NCBI GenBank assembly: GCA_900555045.1
Contig: USJW01000004.1
Coordinates: 16,947 to 80,946 of the forward strand
Length of the DNA stretch: 64,000 nt
DNA from: an uncultured Clostridium sp.
GTDB lineage: Bacteria > Bacillota > Clostridia > Lachnospirales > Lachnospiraceae
Direction: 5' to 3'
Positions within the stretch are counted from its first letter, which is position 1, and the number at the start of each line of letters is the position of its first letter. A model generated the notes under the pieces. That model searched no databases and was not told the origin of the DNA. It worked only from the letters and a program-made list of their open reading frames with translations. Shown in pieces: positions 33,939 to 41,701 of this stretch. Position numbers and translations under genes: made by a program.

Positions 33939-33967
33939 AGTGTAAGCGATTCAGCTGGAATTGTCAA
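33939..33967 (-). promoter_or_regulatory. Promoter of the aroF-tyrA-aroA operon
   Basis: On the minus strand TTGACA (33967-33962), 17-bp spacer, TACACT (33944-33939). A directly repeated AACACTTT lies upstream of the -35 on the same region (about 33965-33999), and a short GCCGC/GCGGC hairpin sits in the leader. No T-box or terminator-antiterminator pair is visible here. Confidence 0.8.
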
Positions 33968-34056
33968 CACTTTATTGCTTTAAAGTTTAACACTTTGATG
34001 TAAATTAGTAAAAATGCAGAGTCCGGGCGCCAAAAAGCGCTGCAATTTGGTCAGGA

Positions 34057-34085
34057 TTGAAATAATCCGGGCAGTATGTCATAAT
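34057..34085 (+). promoter_or_regulatory. Promoter of the exonuclease gene
   Basis: TTGAAA (34057-34062), 17-bp spacer, CATAAT (34080-34085), 75 bp before the start codon at 34161. Confidence 0.6.
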
Positions 34086-34160
34086 AGGAAGGGCAGCTGC
34101 CGGGCTGTAATCTGAAAAAACGGCGGCTGTCCGGAGCAATGAAAGAGAGGCGGATATCAA

Positions 34161-35243
34161 ATGTCAGAACATAAATTTGTGATTGTGGACGGGTCATCGC
34201 TCCTGTCCACCTGCTACTACGCGGTGCTGCCGCGGGAAATCCTGTTTGCCAAGACGGAGGAGGAGAAGGCGCGGCACTATGACAAGATTCTCCACGCGGA
34301 GGACGGAACGTACACCAACGGGATTTTCGGCGTTTTAAAGGCGGTGGCCTCCCTGTTAAAGAAACAGAAGCCCGACCATGTGGCCTTCGTGTTCGACAAG
34401 ACAAGGGACACCTTCAGGCGGGCGCTCTACCCGGAGTACAAGGGGACCCGCTCCGCCACGCCGGAGCCCTTAAAGCAGCAGTTTGTGCTGTTGGAGGAAA
34501 TCCTGGCGGACGTGGGCTTTAAGGTCCTTTACAGCGATGAATTCGAGGCGGACGACTACGCGGGGAGCCTGGTGTACCGGTTCCGCGACCAGATCCCCAC
34601 GGTGGTGATGACGAAGGACCACGACTATCTGCAGCTGGTGAGCGACGAGCACAATGTCCGCGCGTGGATGGTGCAGGCCCGCCAGGAGAAGGCGGACGAG
34701 CTCTATGAGAAGTATTACAAGGCCTACGGGCTTGACGGGCGCCAGGTGAATCTGCCGGAAAAGACCTTCGAGTTCACCGCGGCCCACGTGTACGCCGAGG
34801 AGGGCGTGTGGCCGGAGCAGATCACCGACTTAAAGGGAATCCAGGGGGATACCTCGGACAACATCCCGGGGGTGAAAGGGGTGGCCAGCGCGGCGGCCCC
34901 GCTGATCATCGAGTACGGCACCGTGGAGAACATCTACGCCGCCATCCACGAGGCGGAGGCCGACAAAAAGTCCTTAAAGGAGCTTCAGGACTTCTGGAAG
35001 AACGACCTGGGGATCAGCCGTTCCCCCTACAAGGCGCTCACAAAGACCGGGGAGCCGGGGGAGCTGTGCGGCGAGGCGGCGGCCCTTCTGTCAAAGGAGC
35101 TGGCCACCATCCGGACGGACATCCCGTTAGAGTATGAGCTGGAGGATTTTCAAGTCTCCTCCTACGATGAGGCCCGGCTTAAGGACTGGTGCAGGAAGTT
35201 AGACATCAAGGTGTCATCGGTCTTCGGAAACAGTGGAAAATAG
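34161..35243 (+). CDS. Stand-alone 5'-3' exonuclease (FEN/PIN-like)
   Basis: A 360-residue structure-specific nuclease related to the N-terminal domain of DNA polymerase I. Metal-ligand motifs are FVIVDGSSLL near residue 7, VAFVFDKTRDTFRRALYPEYKGTR near residue 74, EFEADDYAGSL near residue 128 and VVMTKDHDYLQLV near residue 148. The helix-hairpin-helix DNA-binding element GIQGDTSDNIPGVKGV is near residue 230. It is about 50 residues longer than the usual polA-like nuclease owing to insertions around residues 25-45 and 175-205. It removes flaps or RNA primers. The gene is followed after 37 bp by the glycosyltransferase/deoxyinosine-glycosylase fusion, so a DNA-repair link is possible. Confidence 0.85.
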   Translation: MSEHKFVIVDGSSLLSTCYYAVLPREILFAKTEEEKARHYDKILHAEDGTYTNGIFGVLKAVASLLKKQKPDHVAFVFDKTRDTFRRALYPEYKGTRSATPEPLKQQFVLLEEILADVGFKVLYSDEFEADDYAGSLVYRFRDQIPTVVMTKDHDYLQLVSDEHNVRAWMVQARQEKADELYEKYYKAYGLDGRQVNLPEKTFEFTAAHVYAEEGVWPEQITDLKGIQGDTSDNIPGVKGVASAAAPLIIEYGTVENIYAAIHEAEADKKSLKELQDFWKNDLGISRSPYKALTKTGEPGELCGEAAALLSKELATIRTDIPLEYELEDFQVSSYDEARLKDWCRKLDIKVSSVFGNSGK

Positions 35244-35280
35244 AGAGGACCGGCCACAGGCGGAAAGGGGGCAGAAGAAT

Positions 35281-36639
35281 ATGCCGTTCGTGTCATTGAT
35301 TATCCCCGCCTACAACGCGGAGAAATATCTCAGGCGCTGTTTAAACAGCGCTATGGAGCAGACCTTTCAGGACATGGAGATCCTGGTGGTGAACGACGGG
35401 AGCACGGATTCCACGCTGGAAATCTGCCGGGAGTATGAGCGGATGGACGGCCGTTTTCGGGTGATCGACAAGGAGAACACCGGCGTCTCGGACAGCCGCA
35501 ACCAGGCGATCGCGGCGGCGAGGGGAGAGTACCTGCAGTTTATGGACAGCGACGACTGGCTGACAAGGGATGCCACGGAGTGCTTTGTGGAGGCGGCCAG
35601 GAAATACGACAGCGATCTGGTGATCGCGGATTTCTACCGGGTGGACGGGGCCGTGTTCACGGAGAAGCAGCACATCCGGGAGCGCGGACTGCTGACCAGG
35701 GAGGAGTACGCGGAGCACATGATGCATGACCCGGCGGACTTTTACTACGGGGTGCTCTGGAACAAGCTCTACCGGCGCAGCCTGATTGAGGAGCACGGGC
35801 TGCGGATGGACCGGGAGCTGCGCTGGTGCGAGGATTTCCTGTTCAACCTGCGCTACATCCGCTACGCCTCGCGCTTCACGGCCATCCAGGTCCCGATCTA
35901 CTATTACATGAAGCGGAAGGGCAGCCTGGTGAGCACGGATTGGAAGAAGGCCAACGCGGTGAAGCTGAAATTTAAGCTCCTGAAGGAGTACCGGGAGCTT
36001 TACCAGAGCATGGACCTGTACGAGGAGAATAAGCTGCAGATCAATGCGTTCGTGCTGGCGATCGCGAAGGACGGCGGCGTGGCGGCCCCCATGAGCAGGC
36101 GTCGGAGAAAGCTGGACTCCAGGGACTACATCGAGGACGAGCTGCCGTCCGGCTACGGGAGAGCGCGCAATCCCCTGGAGCCGGTGTACGACCATAACAG
36201 CCGCATCCTCATACTGGGGAGCTTTCCCACCGTGAAAGCCAGGGAGGAGGGCTTCTATTACCCCTCTTCGCAGAACCGGTTCTGGAAGCTTTTGGCAAGC
36301 CTTTTTGGGGAGCCGGTCCCGGGGACGGCCGATGAGAAGCGGCGCATGCTGCTGGCGCACCACATCGCGCTCTGGGATGTGGCGGCCGAGTGCGACATCA
36401 AGGGCTCCGGCGAGCAGAGCATCCGCAACGTGATCCCCAACGATTTAAACCGGATTCTCAGGACAGCGGACATTCAAACCATCATCACAAACGGCGGGAC
36501 AGCCTACAAGCTTTACCGCCGGTACGCTTACGGGCACACGGGGCGGGAGGCGGTGAAATGTCCCTCCACCAGCGCCTCCAACGCGCTCTTTGGGCTGGAG
36601 CGGCTGGCGGAGCAGTGGAGAGAGGCGATGGAGGAGTAG
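35281..36639 (+). CDS. Fusion: family 2 glycosyltransferase and DNA-deoxyinosine-glycosylase-like domain
   Basis: A continuous 452-residue frame with two unrelated domains. Residues 1-270 are a GT2 glycosyltransferase: FVSLIIPAYNAEKYLRRCLNSAM, ILVVNDGSTDSTLEICREY and the DxD motif LQFMDSDDWLTRD. Residues about 305-452 resemble uracil-DNA-glycosylase-superfamily deoxyinosine glycosylases: RILILGSFPTVKAREEGFYYPSSQNRFWKLLASLFGE, HHIALWDVAAECDIKGSGEQSIRNVIPNDL and VKCPSTSASNAL. A basic linker (MSRRRRKLDSRD) joins them. AAAGGGGG lies nine bases before the ATG. No frameshift or stop separates the domains. An internal start at 36091 could release the glycosylase alone. Why these activities are joined is not known. 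Confidence 0.82.
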   Translation: MPFVSLIIPAYNAEKYLRRCLNSAMEQTFQDMEILVVNDGSTDSTLEICREYERMDGRFRVIDKENTGVSDSRNQAIAAARGEYLQFMDSDDWLTRDATECFVEAARKYDSDLVIADFYRVDGAVFTEKQHIRERGLLTREEYAEHMMHDPADFYYGVLWNKLYRRSLIEEHGLRMDRELRWCEDFLFNLRYIRYASRFTAIQVPIYYYMKRKGSLVSTDWKKANAVKLKFKLLKEYRELYQSMDLYEENKLQINAFVLAIAKDGGVAAPMSRRRRKLDSRDYIEDELPSGYGRARNPLEPVYDHNSRILILGSFPTVKAREEGFYYPSSQNRFWKLLASLFGEPVPGTADEKRRMLLAHHIALWDVAAECDIKGSGEQSIRNVIPNDLNRILRTADIQTIITNGGTAYKLYRRYAYGHTGREAVKCPSTSASNALFGLERLAEQWREAMEE

Positions 36640-36797
36640 GGCGGCTTTTGGGGAGAGAATTCCATCTGTTTTACAGACAATAGATCCAAAACCCCCGGAC
36701 CTTGTGGGAGGACTTGGAGAGAGACGGCTGATTTTTCTTTATTTTACGGGCATTTGAGACGAATAAAAATACTTTTGTCTAAATTCGCACAAATTGC

Positions 36798-36826
36798 TTG
36801 ATAAATTCCGAAAAATTTAGTAAAAT
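36798..36826 (+). promoter_or_regulatory. Promoter of the EF-G paralogue gene
   Basis: TTGATA (36798-36803), 17-bp spacer, TAAAAT (36821-36826). The 256-bp gap before the gene otherwise contains nothing recognisable. Confidence 0.75.
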
Positions 36827-36895
36827 AGACGCATGGATTTAAAGCAGATAGATGCACAGACATCCTGTAGTATACATATATAAGGAGGGAAGTTT

Positions 36896-38992
36896 ATGAA
36901 CGTTTATGGTACTCAACAAATCCGCAACGTCGTATTACTTGGTCACGGAGGTTCCGGCAAGACGACCGTTGCGGAGGCTATGGCTTTTCTGACGGGAGCT
37001 ACCAAGCGGATGGGAAAGGTGCCGGACGGCAACACCATCAGCGACTATGACAAGGAAGAGATCAAGAGACAGTTCTCAATTTCCACAACCCTGATTCCGT
37101 TGGAGTATGAGGGCGAGAACGGACCGATCAAGATCAATCTCTTAGACACTCCCGGTTATTTCGACTTTGTGGGTGAGGTGGAAGAGGCGATCAGCGTAGC
37201 GGATGCCGCCATCATCGTTGTAAACTGCAAGGCTGGTATCGAGCCCGGCACGGAGAAGGCATGGGAGATGTGCGAGAAGTACAACCTGCCCCGCCTGATT
37301 TTCGTGACCAACATGGACGACGACCACGCCAGCTACCGTGAACTGGTAGTTAAGCTGGAGACCCGTTTCGGCCGCAAGATCGCGCCGTTCCAGCTGCCGA
37401 TCCGTGAAAATGAAAAATTCGTGGGCTTTGTCAACGTGGTAAAGATGGCGGGCCGCCGCTTTACCAACTTGAGCGACTATGAAGAGTGCCCGATCCCGGA
37501 CTATGTTCAGAAGAACCTGACCATCGCCAGGGACGCTCTGATGGAAGCCGTTGCGGAGACCAGTGAGGAATATATGGAGCGCTACTTCCTGGGCGAGGAG
37601 TTCACACAGGAGGAGATCTCCACCGCGCTGAGAAACCATGTGATCGAGGGCGATATCGTTCCCGTCATGATGGGTTCCGGCATCAACTGCCAGGGCTTTA
37701 AGGTTCTGCTGCAGGCCATTGACAAGTACTTCCCGTCACCCGACCGCTTCGAGTGTATCGGTGTGGACGTATCCACCGGCGAGCGCTTTACCGCCAAATA
37801 CAACGACGATGTGTCCCTCTCCGCGAGAGTGTTCAAGACCATCGTGGATCCCTTCATCGGAAAATACTCCCTGATGAAGATCTGCACCGGCACCTTAAAG
37901 GGCGATACCATTGTCTACAACGTGAACAAGGACGCGGAGGAGAAGATCGGCAAGCTGTACGTGCTGCGCGGCAAAGACCAGATCGAGGTGGCCGAGCTGA
38001 AGGCCGGAGACATCGGAGCGGTGGCGAAGCTGACCGTGACCCAGACCGGCGATACCATGGCAGTGCGCACCGCACCCATCGTATACCATAAACCCCAGAT
38101 TTCCACTCCTTACACATACATGGCCTACAAGGCCGTCAACAAGGGCGAGGACGACAAGGTTTCCACCGCTCTGGCCCGCATGATGGAAGAGGATTTGACC
38201 TTACAGGTGATCAACGACGCGGAGAACCGCCAGGCGCTGCTGTACGGAATCGGCGACCAGCAGCTGGAGGTGGTAATCAGCAAGCTGCAGACCCGCTACA
38301 AAGTGGATGTGGTTCTCAGCAAGCCGAAATTTGCGTTCCGCGAGACCATCCGCAAGAAAGTAAAGGTGCAGGGCAAACACAAGAAGCAGTCCGGCGGACA
38401 CGGCCAGTACGGCGACGTTATCATGGAATTCGAGCCCTCCGGCGATCTCGAGACACCCTACGTGTTCGAGGAGAAGGTCTTCGGCGGCTCCGTGCCGAGA
38501 AACTACTTCCCGGCTGTTGAGAAGGGACTGCAGGAATGCGTACTGAAGGGACCGCTTGCCGGATATCCGGTAGTGGGACTGAAGGCGACGCTGCTTGACG
38601 GCTCCTACCATCCGGTGGACTCCTCCGAGATGGCCTTCAAGATGGCGACAATCCTGGCCTTCAAGAACGGCTTTATGGATGCCAACCCGGTTCTGTTAGA
38701 GCCCATCGCATCCTTAAAGGTTACGGTTCCGGATAAATTCACCGGCGACGTAATGGGCGATTTGAACCGCAGACGCGGCCGCGTGCTGGGAATGAATTCC
38801 GACCACCACGGCAAACAGGTCATCGAGGCTGACGTGCCCATGAGCGAGCTGTTCGGCTACAACACGGATCTGCGCTCCATGACCGGCGGTATCGGCCTGT
38901 TCTCCTACGAGTTCAGCCGCTACGAGCAGGCTCCCGGCGATGTGCAGAAGCGCGAGGTTGAGGCCAGAGCGGCTGCGAAGGACGCGGAGTAA
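36896..38992 (+). CDS. Elongation factor G-like translational GTPase
   Basis: A 698-residue GTPase with the full EF-G domain order: G domain (about 1-265) with P-loop GHGGSGKTT near residue 16 and switch DTPGYFDFVGEVEEAI near residue 85, then domains II to V, including QSGGHGQYGDVIMEFEP in domain IV and GRVLGMNSDHHGKQVIEADVPMSELFGY in domain V. The G4 motif reads TNMD instead of NKMD, and sequence as a whole is closer to the EF-G2-like paralogues than to the ribosomal fusA gene, which is normally beside rpsL/rpsG. AAGGAGG precedes the ATG. A role in recycling or stress translation is inference. Confidence 0.85.
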   Translation: MNVYGTQQIRNVVLLGHGGSGKTTVAEAMAFLTGATKRMGKVPDGNTISDYDKEEIKRQFSISTTLIPLEYEGENGPIKINLLDTPGYFDFVGEVEEAISVADAAIIVVNCKAGIEPGTEKAWEMCEKYNLPRLIFVTNMDDDHASYRELVVKLETRFGRKIAPFQLPIRENEKFVGFVNVVKMAGRRFTNLSDYEECPIPDYVQKNLTIARDALMEAVAETSEEYMERYFLGEEFTQEEISTALRNHVIEGDIVPVMMGSGINCQGFKVLLQAIDKYFPSPDRFECIGVDVSTGERFTAKYNDDVSLSARVFKTIVDPFIGKYSLMKICTGTLKGDTIVYNVNKDAEEKIGKLYVLRGKDQIEVAELKAGDIGAVAKLTVTQTGDTMAVRTAPIVYHKPQISTPYTYMAYKAVNKGEDDKVSTALARMMEEDLTLQVINDAENRQALLYGIGDQQLEVVISKLQTRYKVDVVLSKPKFAFRETIRKKVKVQGKHKKQSGGHGQYGDVIMEFEPSGDLETPYVFEEKVFGGSVPRNYFPAVEKGLQECVLKGPLAGYPVVGLKATLLDGSYHPVDSSEMAFKMATILAFKNGFMDANPVLLEPIASLKVTVPDKFTGDVMGDLNRRRGRVLGMNSDHHGKQVIEADVPMSELFGYNTDLRSMTGGIGLFSYEFSRYEQAPGDVQKREVEARAAAKDAE

Positions 38993-39108
38993 GGGAAAAT
39001 TTTCCTCCGTAATTTTTAATAGTGTTGCATATATCACAGAATATCAGGAATAATTATGATAATATGTGAGTATCAAATGAATAGAAACTTTTTAAGGAGG
39101 AAATAACG

Positions 39109-39273
39109 ATGCAGAAATATATTTGTGATCCCTGTGGCTATGTCTATGATCCGGAGATTGGCGATCCCGACGGCGGAATTGTCCCGGGCACGGCTTTTGA
39201 GGATATTCCGGACGATTGGGTATGCCCCATCTGCGGAGTGGGCAAGGACCTGTTCTCCCCGGTAGAGGAGTAG
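39109..39273 (+). CDS. Rubredoxin
   Basis: A 54-residue protein too short for many gene finders: MQKYICDPCGYVYDPEIG at the start and DDWVCPICGVGKDLFSPVEE at the end. Two CxxC(G) pairs (Cys6-Cys9 and Cys39-Cys42) bind the single iron, and the spacing is that of ordinary rubredoxin. AAGGAGG (39094-39100) lies eight bases before the ATG, and a strong terminator follows. It is the usual electron donor to flavodiiron proteins, one of which is encoded 1.2 kb downstream, so the two probably form an NADH-rubredoxin-FprA chain that removes oxygen or nitric oxide. Confidence 0.95.
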   Translation: MQKYICDPCGYVYDPEIGDPDGGIVPGTAFEDIPDDWVCPICGVGKDLFSPVEE

Positions 39274-39301
39274 ACAGCCTGAAACTGTGCGAGTGAAATA
39301 G

Positions 39302-39341
39302 ATGCTTCTCCGGCGTTTGCTTTCGCCGGGGAAGCATTTTT
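39302..39341 (+). terminator. Rho-independent terminator after rubredoxin
   Basis: ATGCTTCTCCGGCG pairs with CGCCGGGGAAGCAT (14-bp stem with one wobble) around an 8-base loop, followed by TTTTT (39337-39341). Confidence 0.92.
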
Positions 39342-39392
39342 CGTGTCTTCACATTCGGTTTTGCACAGGGAGCGAGGAAGGAGAAATTGCGA

Positions 39393-39620
39393 ATGTACTG
39401 CAAGAACTGCGGAGCGCAGATTGACGATAATTCAAGGTTTTGTTCCCACTGCGGGGCCAGGCAGGGGTTGCTTGACAGCCCGGAGCCAAAACCGGCGCAG
39501 CGGCCCGGAGGAAAATTCCCGGTGTGGATTTTGTGGGCCATCTTATTCCTGGTGGGCATCATGCTGATGGCGGTGGTGATTCCCTCCGCGCTTATGGCCC
39601 TGACGGGAAGCGCGGGGTGA
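39393..39620 (+). CDS. Small zinc-ribbon membrane protein
   Basis: A 75-residue protein with an N-terminal zinc ribbon (MYCKNCGAQIDDNSRFCSHCGARQG, two CxxC pairs) and one C-terminal transmembrane helix (VWILWAILFLVGIMLMAVVI) of the type common in Bacillota. ATG at 39393 was chosen because GGAAGGAG (39376-39383) lies nine bases before it; a TTG at 39387 would be too close. It is a monocistronic gene between the rubredoxin terminator and the convergent Crp/Fnr gene. Function unknown. Confidence 0.8.
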   Translation: MYCKNCGAQIDDNSRFCSHCGARQGLLDSPEPKPAQRPGGKFPVWILWAILFLVGIMLMAVVIPSALMALTGSAG

Positions 39621-39665
39621 GAGGCCGCTACAGGTTTAAGCGGATTTGCGGGTTGAGAGGGGCCG

Positions 39666-40316
39666 CTATAAGTTCAGGCGGATTTGACGGCGGTTGACCT
39701 CGATGATGCCCTCGTCCTTCATTCGCTTCAGCTCCCGGGTCATGGCGCTGCGATCGATGGAGAGGTAGTCGGCCAGGTCCACCATGGTGAAGGGGAGGTT
39801 GAAGGTCTCGCTCTTTACGCGGCCCGCCAGCTGAAGAAAATAGCAGGTCAACTTCTCGCGGATGGTGCGCTGGGACAGGACCTCCACCCGCTCGCTTAGA
39901 TCCACGGCCTTCTCGGAGATCAGGGAGAGCATATTCTGGATCAGCTGGTGGTGGTAGGTGCAGGCCTTGGCGCAGGGGCGGCTGATGCCGTCGTAGTTGA
40001 TGAAGAGCACGTCGCAGGGGCCGTCGCTGACCACGGAGATTCCATTTAAAGGATTTTTCTGGTAGGCGGAGAGGAGATGGCCGAAGATGTCCTGGGGCTC
40101 CAGGCGCTCTAAGATCGTCCGGGCGCCGTTGATCTCGTAGCGCACCACCAGCGCATTGCCCTTGCCGAGGATTCCGATGCTGTGAAACTCGTCGTAGGTG
40201 CAGATGGTCTCCTCATCCGTGAAATGCTTTTCGCGAGCGTCCAGACAGCCCAGAAGGTGTTTGTATTCCTCAAGTGAAATGTTGTAGAACAAATTTTTTT
40301 GAAAATATTCGGTCAT
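39666..40316 (-). CDS. Crp/Fnr-family transcriptional regulator
   Basis: A 216-residue regulator with an N-terminal cyclic-nucleotide-binding-like domain (about residues 15-135) and a C-terminal winged helix (about 150-216) with FTMVDLADYLSIDRSAMTRELKRMKDEGIIEV. The linker carries SRPCAKACTYHHQLIQNM, a cysteine pair seen in clostridial members of this subgroup and possibly redox-sensitive. There is no Fnr-type N-terminal cysteine cluster. It is divergent from the flavodiiron protein gene across a perfect palindrome (40381-40406), so it likely controls that gene and itself in response to oxygen, NO or another oxidant. Confidence 0.88.
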   Translation of the reverse strand: MTEYFQKNLFYNISLEEYKHLLGCLDAREKHFTDEETICTYDEFHSIGILGKGNALVVRYEINGARTILERLEPQDIFGHLLSAYQKNPLNGISVVSDGPCDVLFINYDGISRPCAKACTYHHQLIQNMLSLISEKAVDLSERVEVLSQRTIREKLTCYFLQLAGRVKSETFNLPFTMVDLADYLSIDRSAMTRELKRMKDEGIIEVNRRQIRLNL

Positions 40317-40380
40317 GTACCTTTCGCCTCCTGCGATTCTGTGTTATGATATGCAGCAATGATTGTCTTTATCATATCGT

Positions 40381-40406
40381 ATTTCTGTTGCAATTGCAAC
40401 AGAAAT
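40381..40406. promoter_or_regulatory. Perfect 26-bp palindrome between Crp/Fnr regulator and flavodiiron gene
   Basis: ATTTCTGTTGCAA (40381-40393) is followed directly by its exact reverse complement (40394-40406). The core TGTTGCAATTGCAACA has the form of a Crp/Fnr box. It is the only such dyad in the 191-bp intergenic region. A TGA-TAAGAT extended -10 (40420-40428) lies 14 bp downstream for the flavodiiron gene, so bound protein would sit around -35, where Crp/Fnr activators contact RNA polymerase. Confidence 0.78.
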
Positions 40407-40507
40407 TCCGGCCGGATTTTGATAAGATAGGGACGATCAAAGAAAAAAGGGGATTTGTAACCCCGGATTGAGCAGAAGAACCAGATGTTAAGGAGGACTT
40501 GGATGTT

Positions 40508-41674
40508 ATGAAAGCAGTAGAGATAAGAAAAGGAATTTACTGGGTGGGAGCGATTGACTGGCATATCCGCAATTTCCACGGCTATACCACCAACCGGGGC
40601 GCTACCTACAACGCGTACCTGATTCTGGACGAGAAGGTGACGCTGATCGATACGGTGAAGGGGATGTTCTCCGACGAGCTCTTAGAGCGGATCTCCGATG
40701 TGATTGACCCCGCGAAGATCGACTACATTATCTCCAACCACGTGGAGATGGACCACTCCGGCGCGCTTCCCGCTATGGTGAAGGCATGCCCCAACGCGAC
40801 GATCATCACCAGCGCGCCCAGCGGATTAAAGGGACTGACCGCACACTACGGAAACTTAAACTACAAGCCGATGAAGACCGGGGATACGTTAAATATCGGC
40901 GCGCGCAACCTGACGTTCGTGACCACGCCCATGCTCCACTGGCCGGACAATATGGTGACCTACTGCCCGGAGGAGCGGATTCTGTTCTCCAACGATGCCT
41001 TCGGCCAGCACTATGCCTCCAGCGAGCGGTTTGACGACGAGACGGACCTGCACGTGGCGATGGAGGAGGCACAGAAGTACTACGCCAACATCGTGATGTG
41101 CTATGGAAAGCAGGCGGCGAATGCCTGGAACGTGGTACACCAGATGGGATTGGACATGATCGCGCCCAGCCATGGAATTATCTGGAGAAGCCATATCGAC
41201 ACCATCATGGACGCCTACAAGCGCTGGAGCGCAAACGAGCCGGAGTCCGGTGCGATCGTTGTGTTCGACAGCATGTGGCACTCCACGGAGATCATGGCGA
41301 AAACCATCGCGGAGGCCTTTGCCAACAAGGGCGTGTCCGTGAAGCTGTACGACTTAAAGACCACTCACCGCTCCGAGATCGTGCCGGAGATTCTGGACCG
41401 CAAGTATATCGCGGTGGGGTCCCCGACCATAAACAATCAGATGATGCCCGAGGTGGCGGCATTCCTTTGCTACTTAAAGGGGCTCTCACCCAAGAACCGC
41501 GAGGCCTTCGCCTTTGGCTCCTACGGCTGGGGCGGACAGAGCATAGGCCAGGTGGAGGAGGAGCTAAAGGGCTGTGGGTTTAACATTTGCCTGGACAAGA
41601 TCCGCGTCAACTACATTCCGAAAAAAGAAGATCTGGAGGCCATCACGGCGCAGGTAGAAGGCCTGTTCGCGTAA
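40508..41674 (+). CDS. fprA: A-type flavodiiron protein (FprA-like)
   Basis: A 388-residue oxygen/nitric oxide reductase. The N-terminal metallo-beta-lactamase fold (about residues 1-250) carries the diiron ligands in SNHVEMDHSGALP near residue 77, TPMLHWPDNM near residue 140, LFSNDAFGQH near residue 160 and IAPSHGIIW near residue 220. The C-terminal flavodoxin domain (about 253-388) binds FMN (VFDSMWHSTEIMAKTIAEAF and SYGWGGQSIGQ). No extra rubredoxin domain is present, in line with a separate rubredoxin gene nearby. ATG at 40508 is eleven bases after GGAGG. Regulation by the divergent Crp/Fnr protein is suggested by the shared palindrome. Confidence 0.94.
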   Translation: MKAVEIRKGIYWVGAIDWHIRNFHGYTTNRGATYNAYLILDEKVTLIDTVKGMFSDELLERISDVIDPAKIDYIISNHVEMDHSGALPAMVKACPNATIITSAPSGLKGLTAHYGNLNYKPMKTGDTLNIGARNLTFVTTPMLHWPDNMVTYCPEERILFSNDAFGQHYASSERFDDETDLHVAMEEAQKYYANIVMCYGKQAANAWNVVHQMGLDMIAPSHGIIWRSHIDTIMDAYKRWSANEPESGAIVVFDSMWHSTEIMAKTIAEAFANKGVSVKLYDLKTTHRSEIVPEILDRKYIAVGSPTINNQMMPEVAAFLCYLKGLSPKNREAFAFGSYGWGGQSIGQVEEELKGCGFNICLDKIRVNYIPKKEDLEAITAQVEGLFA

Positions 41675-41701
41675 GCCTCCGTCCGAGAGGGTTAATGATA
41701 C

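Noticed and set aside
33866..34000. A T-box or attenuator before aroF
   Set aside because: Only a promoter and one short hairpin are visible; there is no T-box sequence, specifier stem or T-run terminator.
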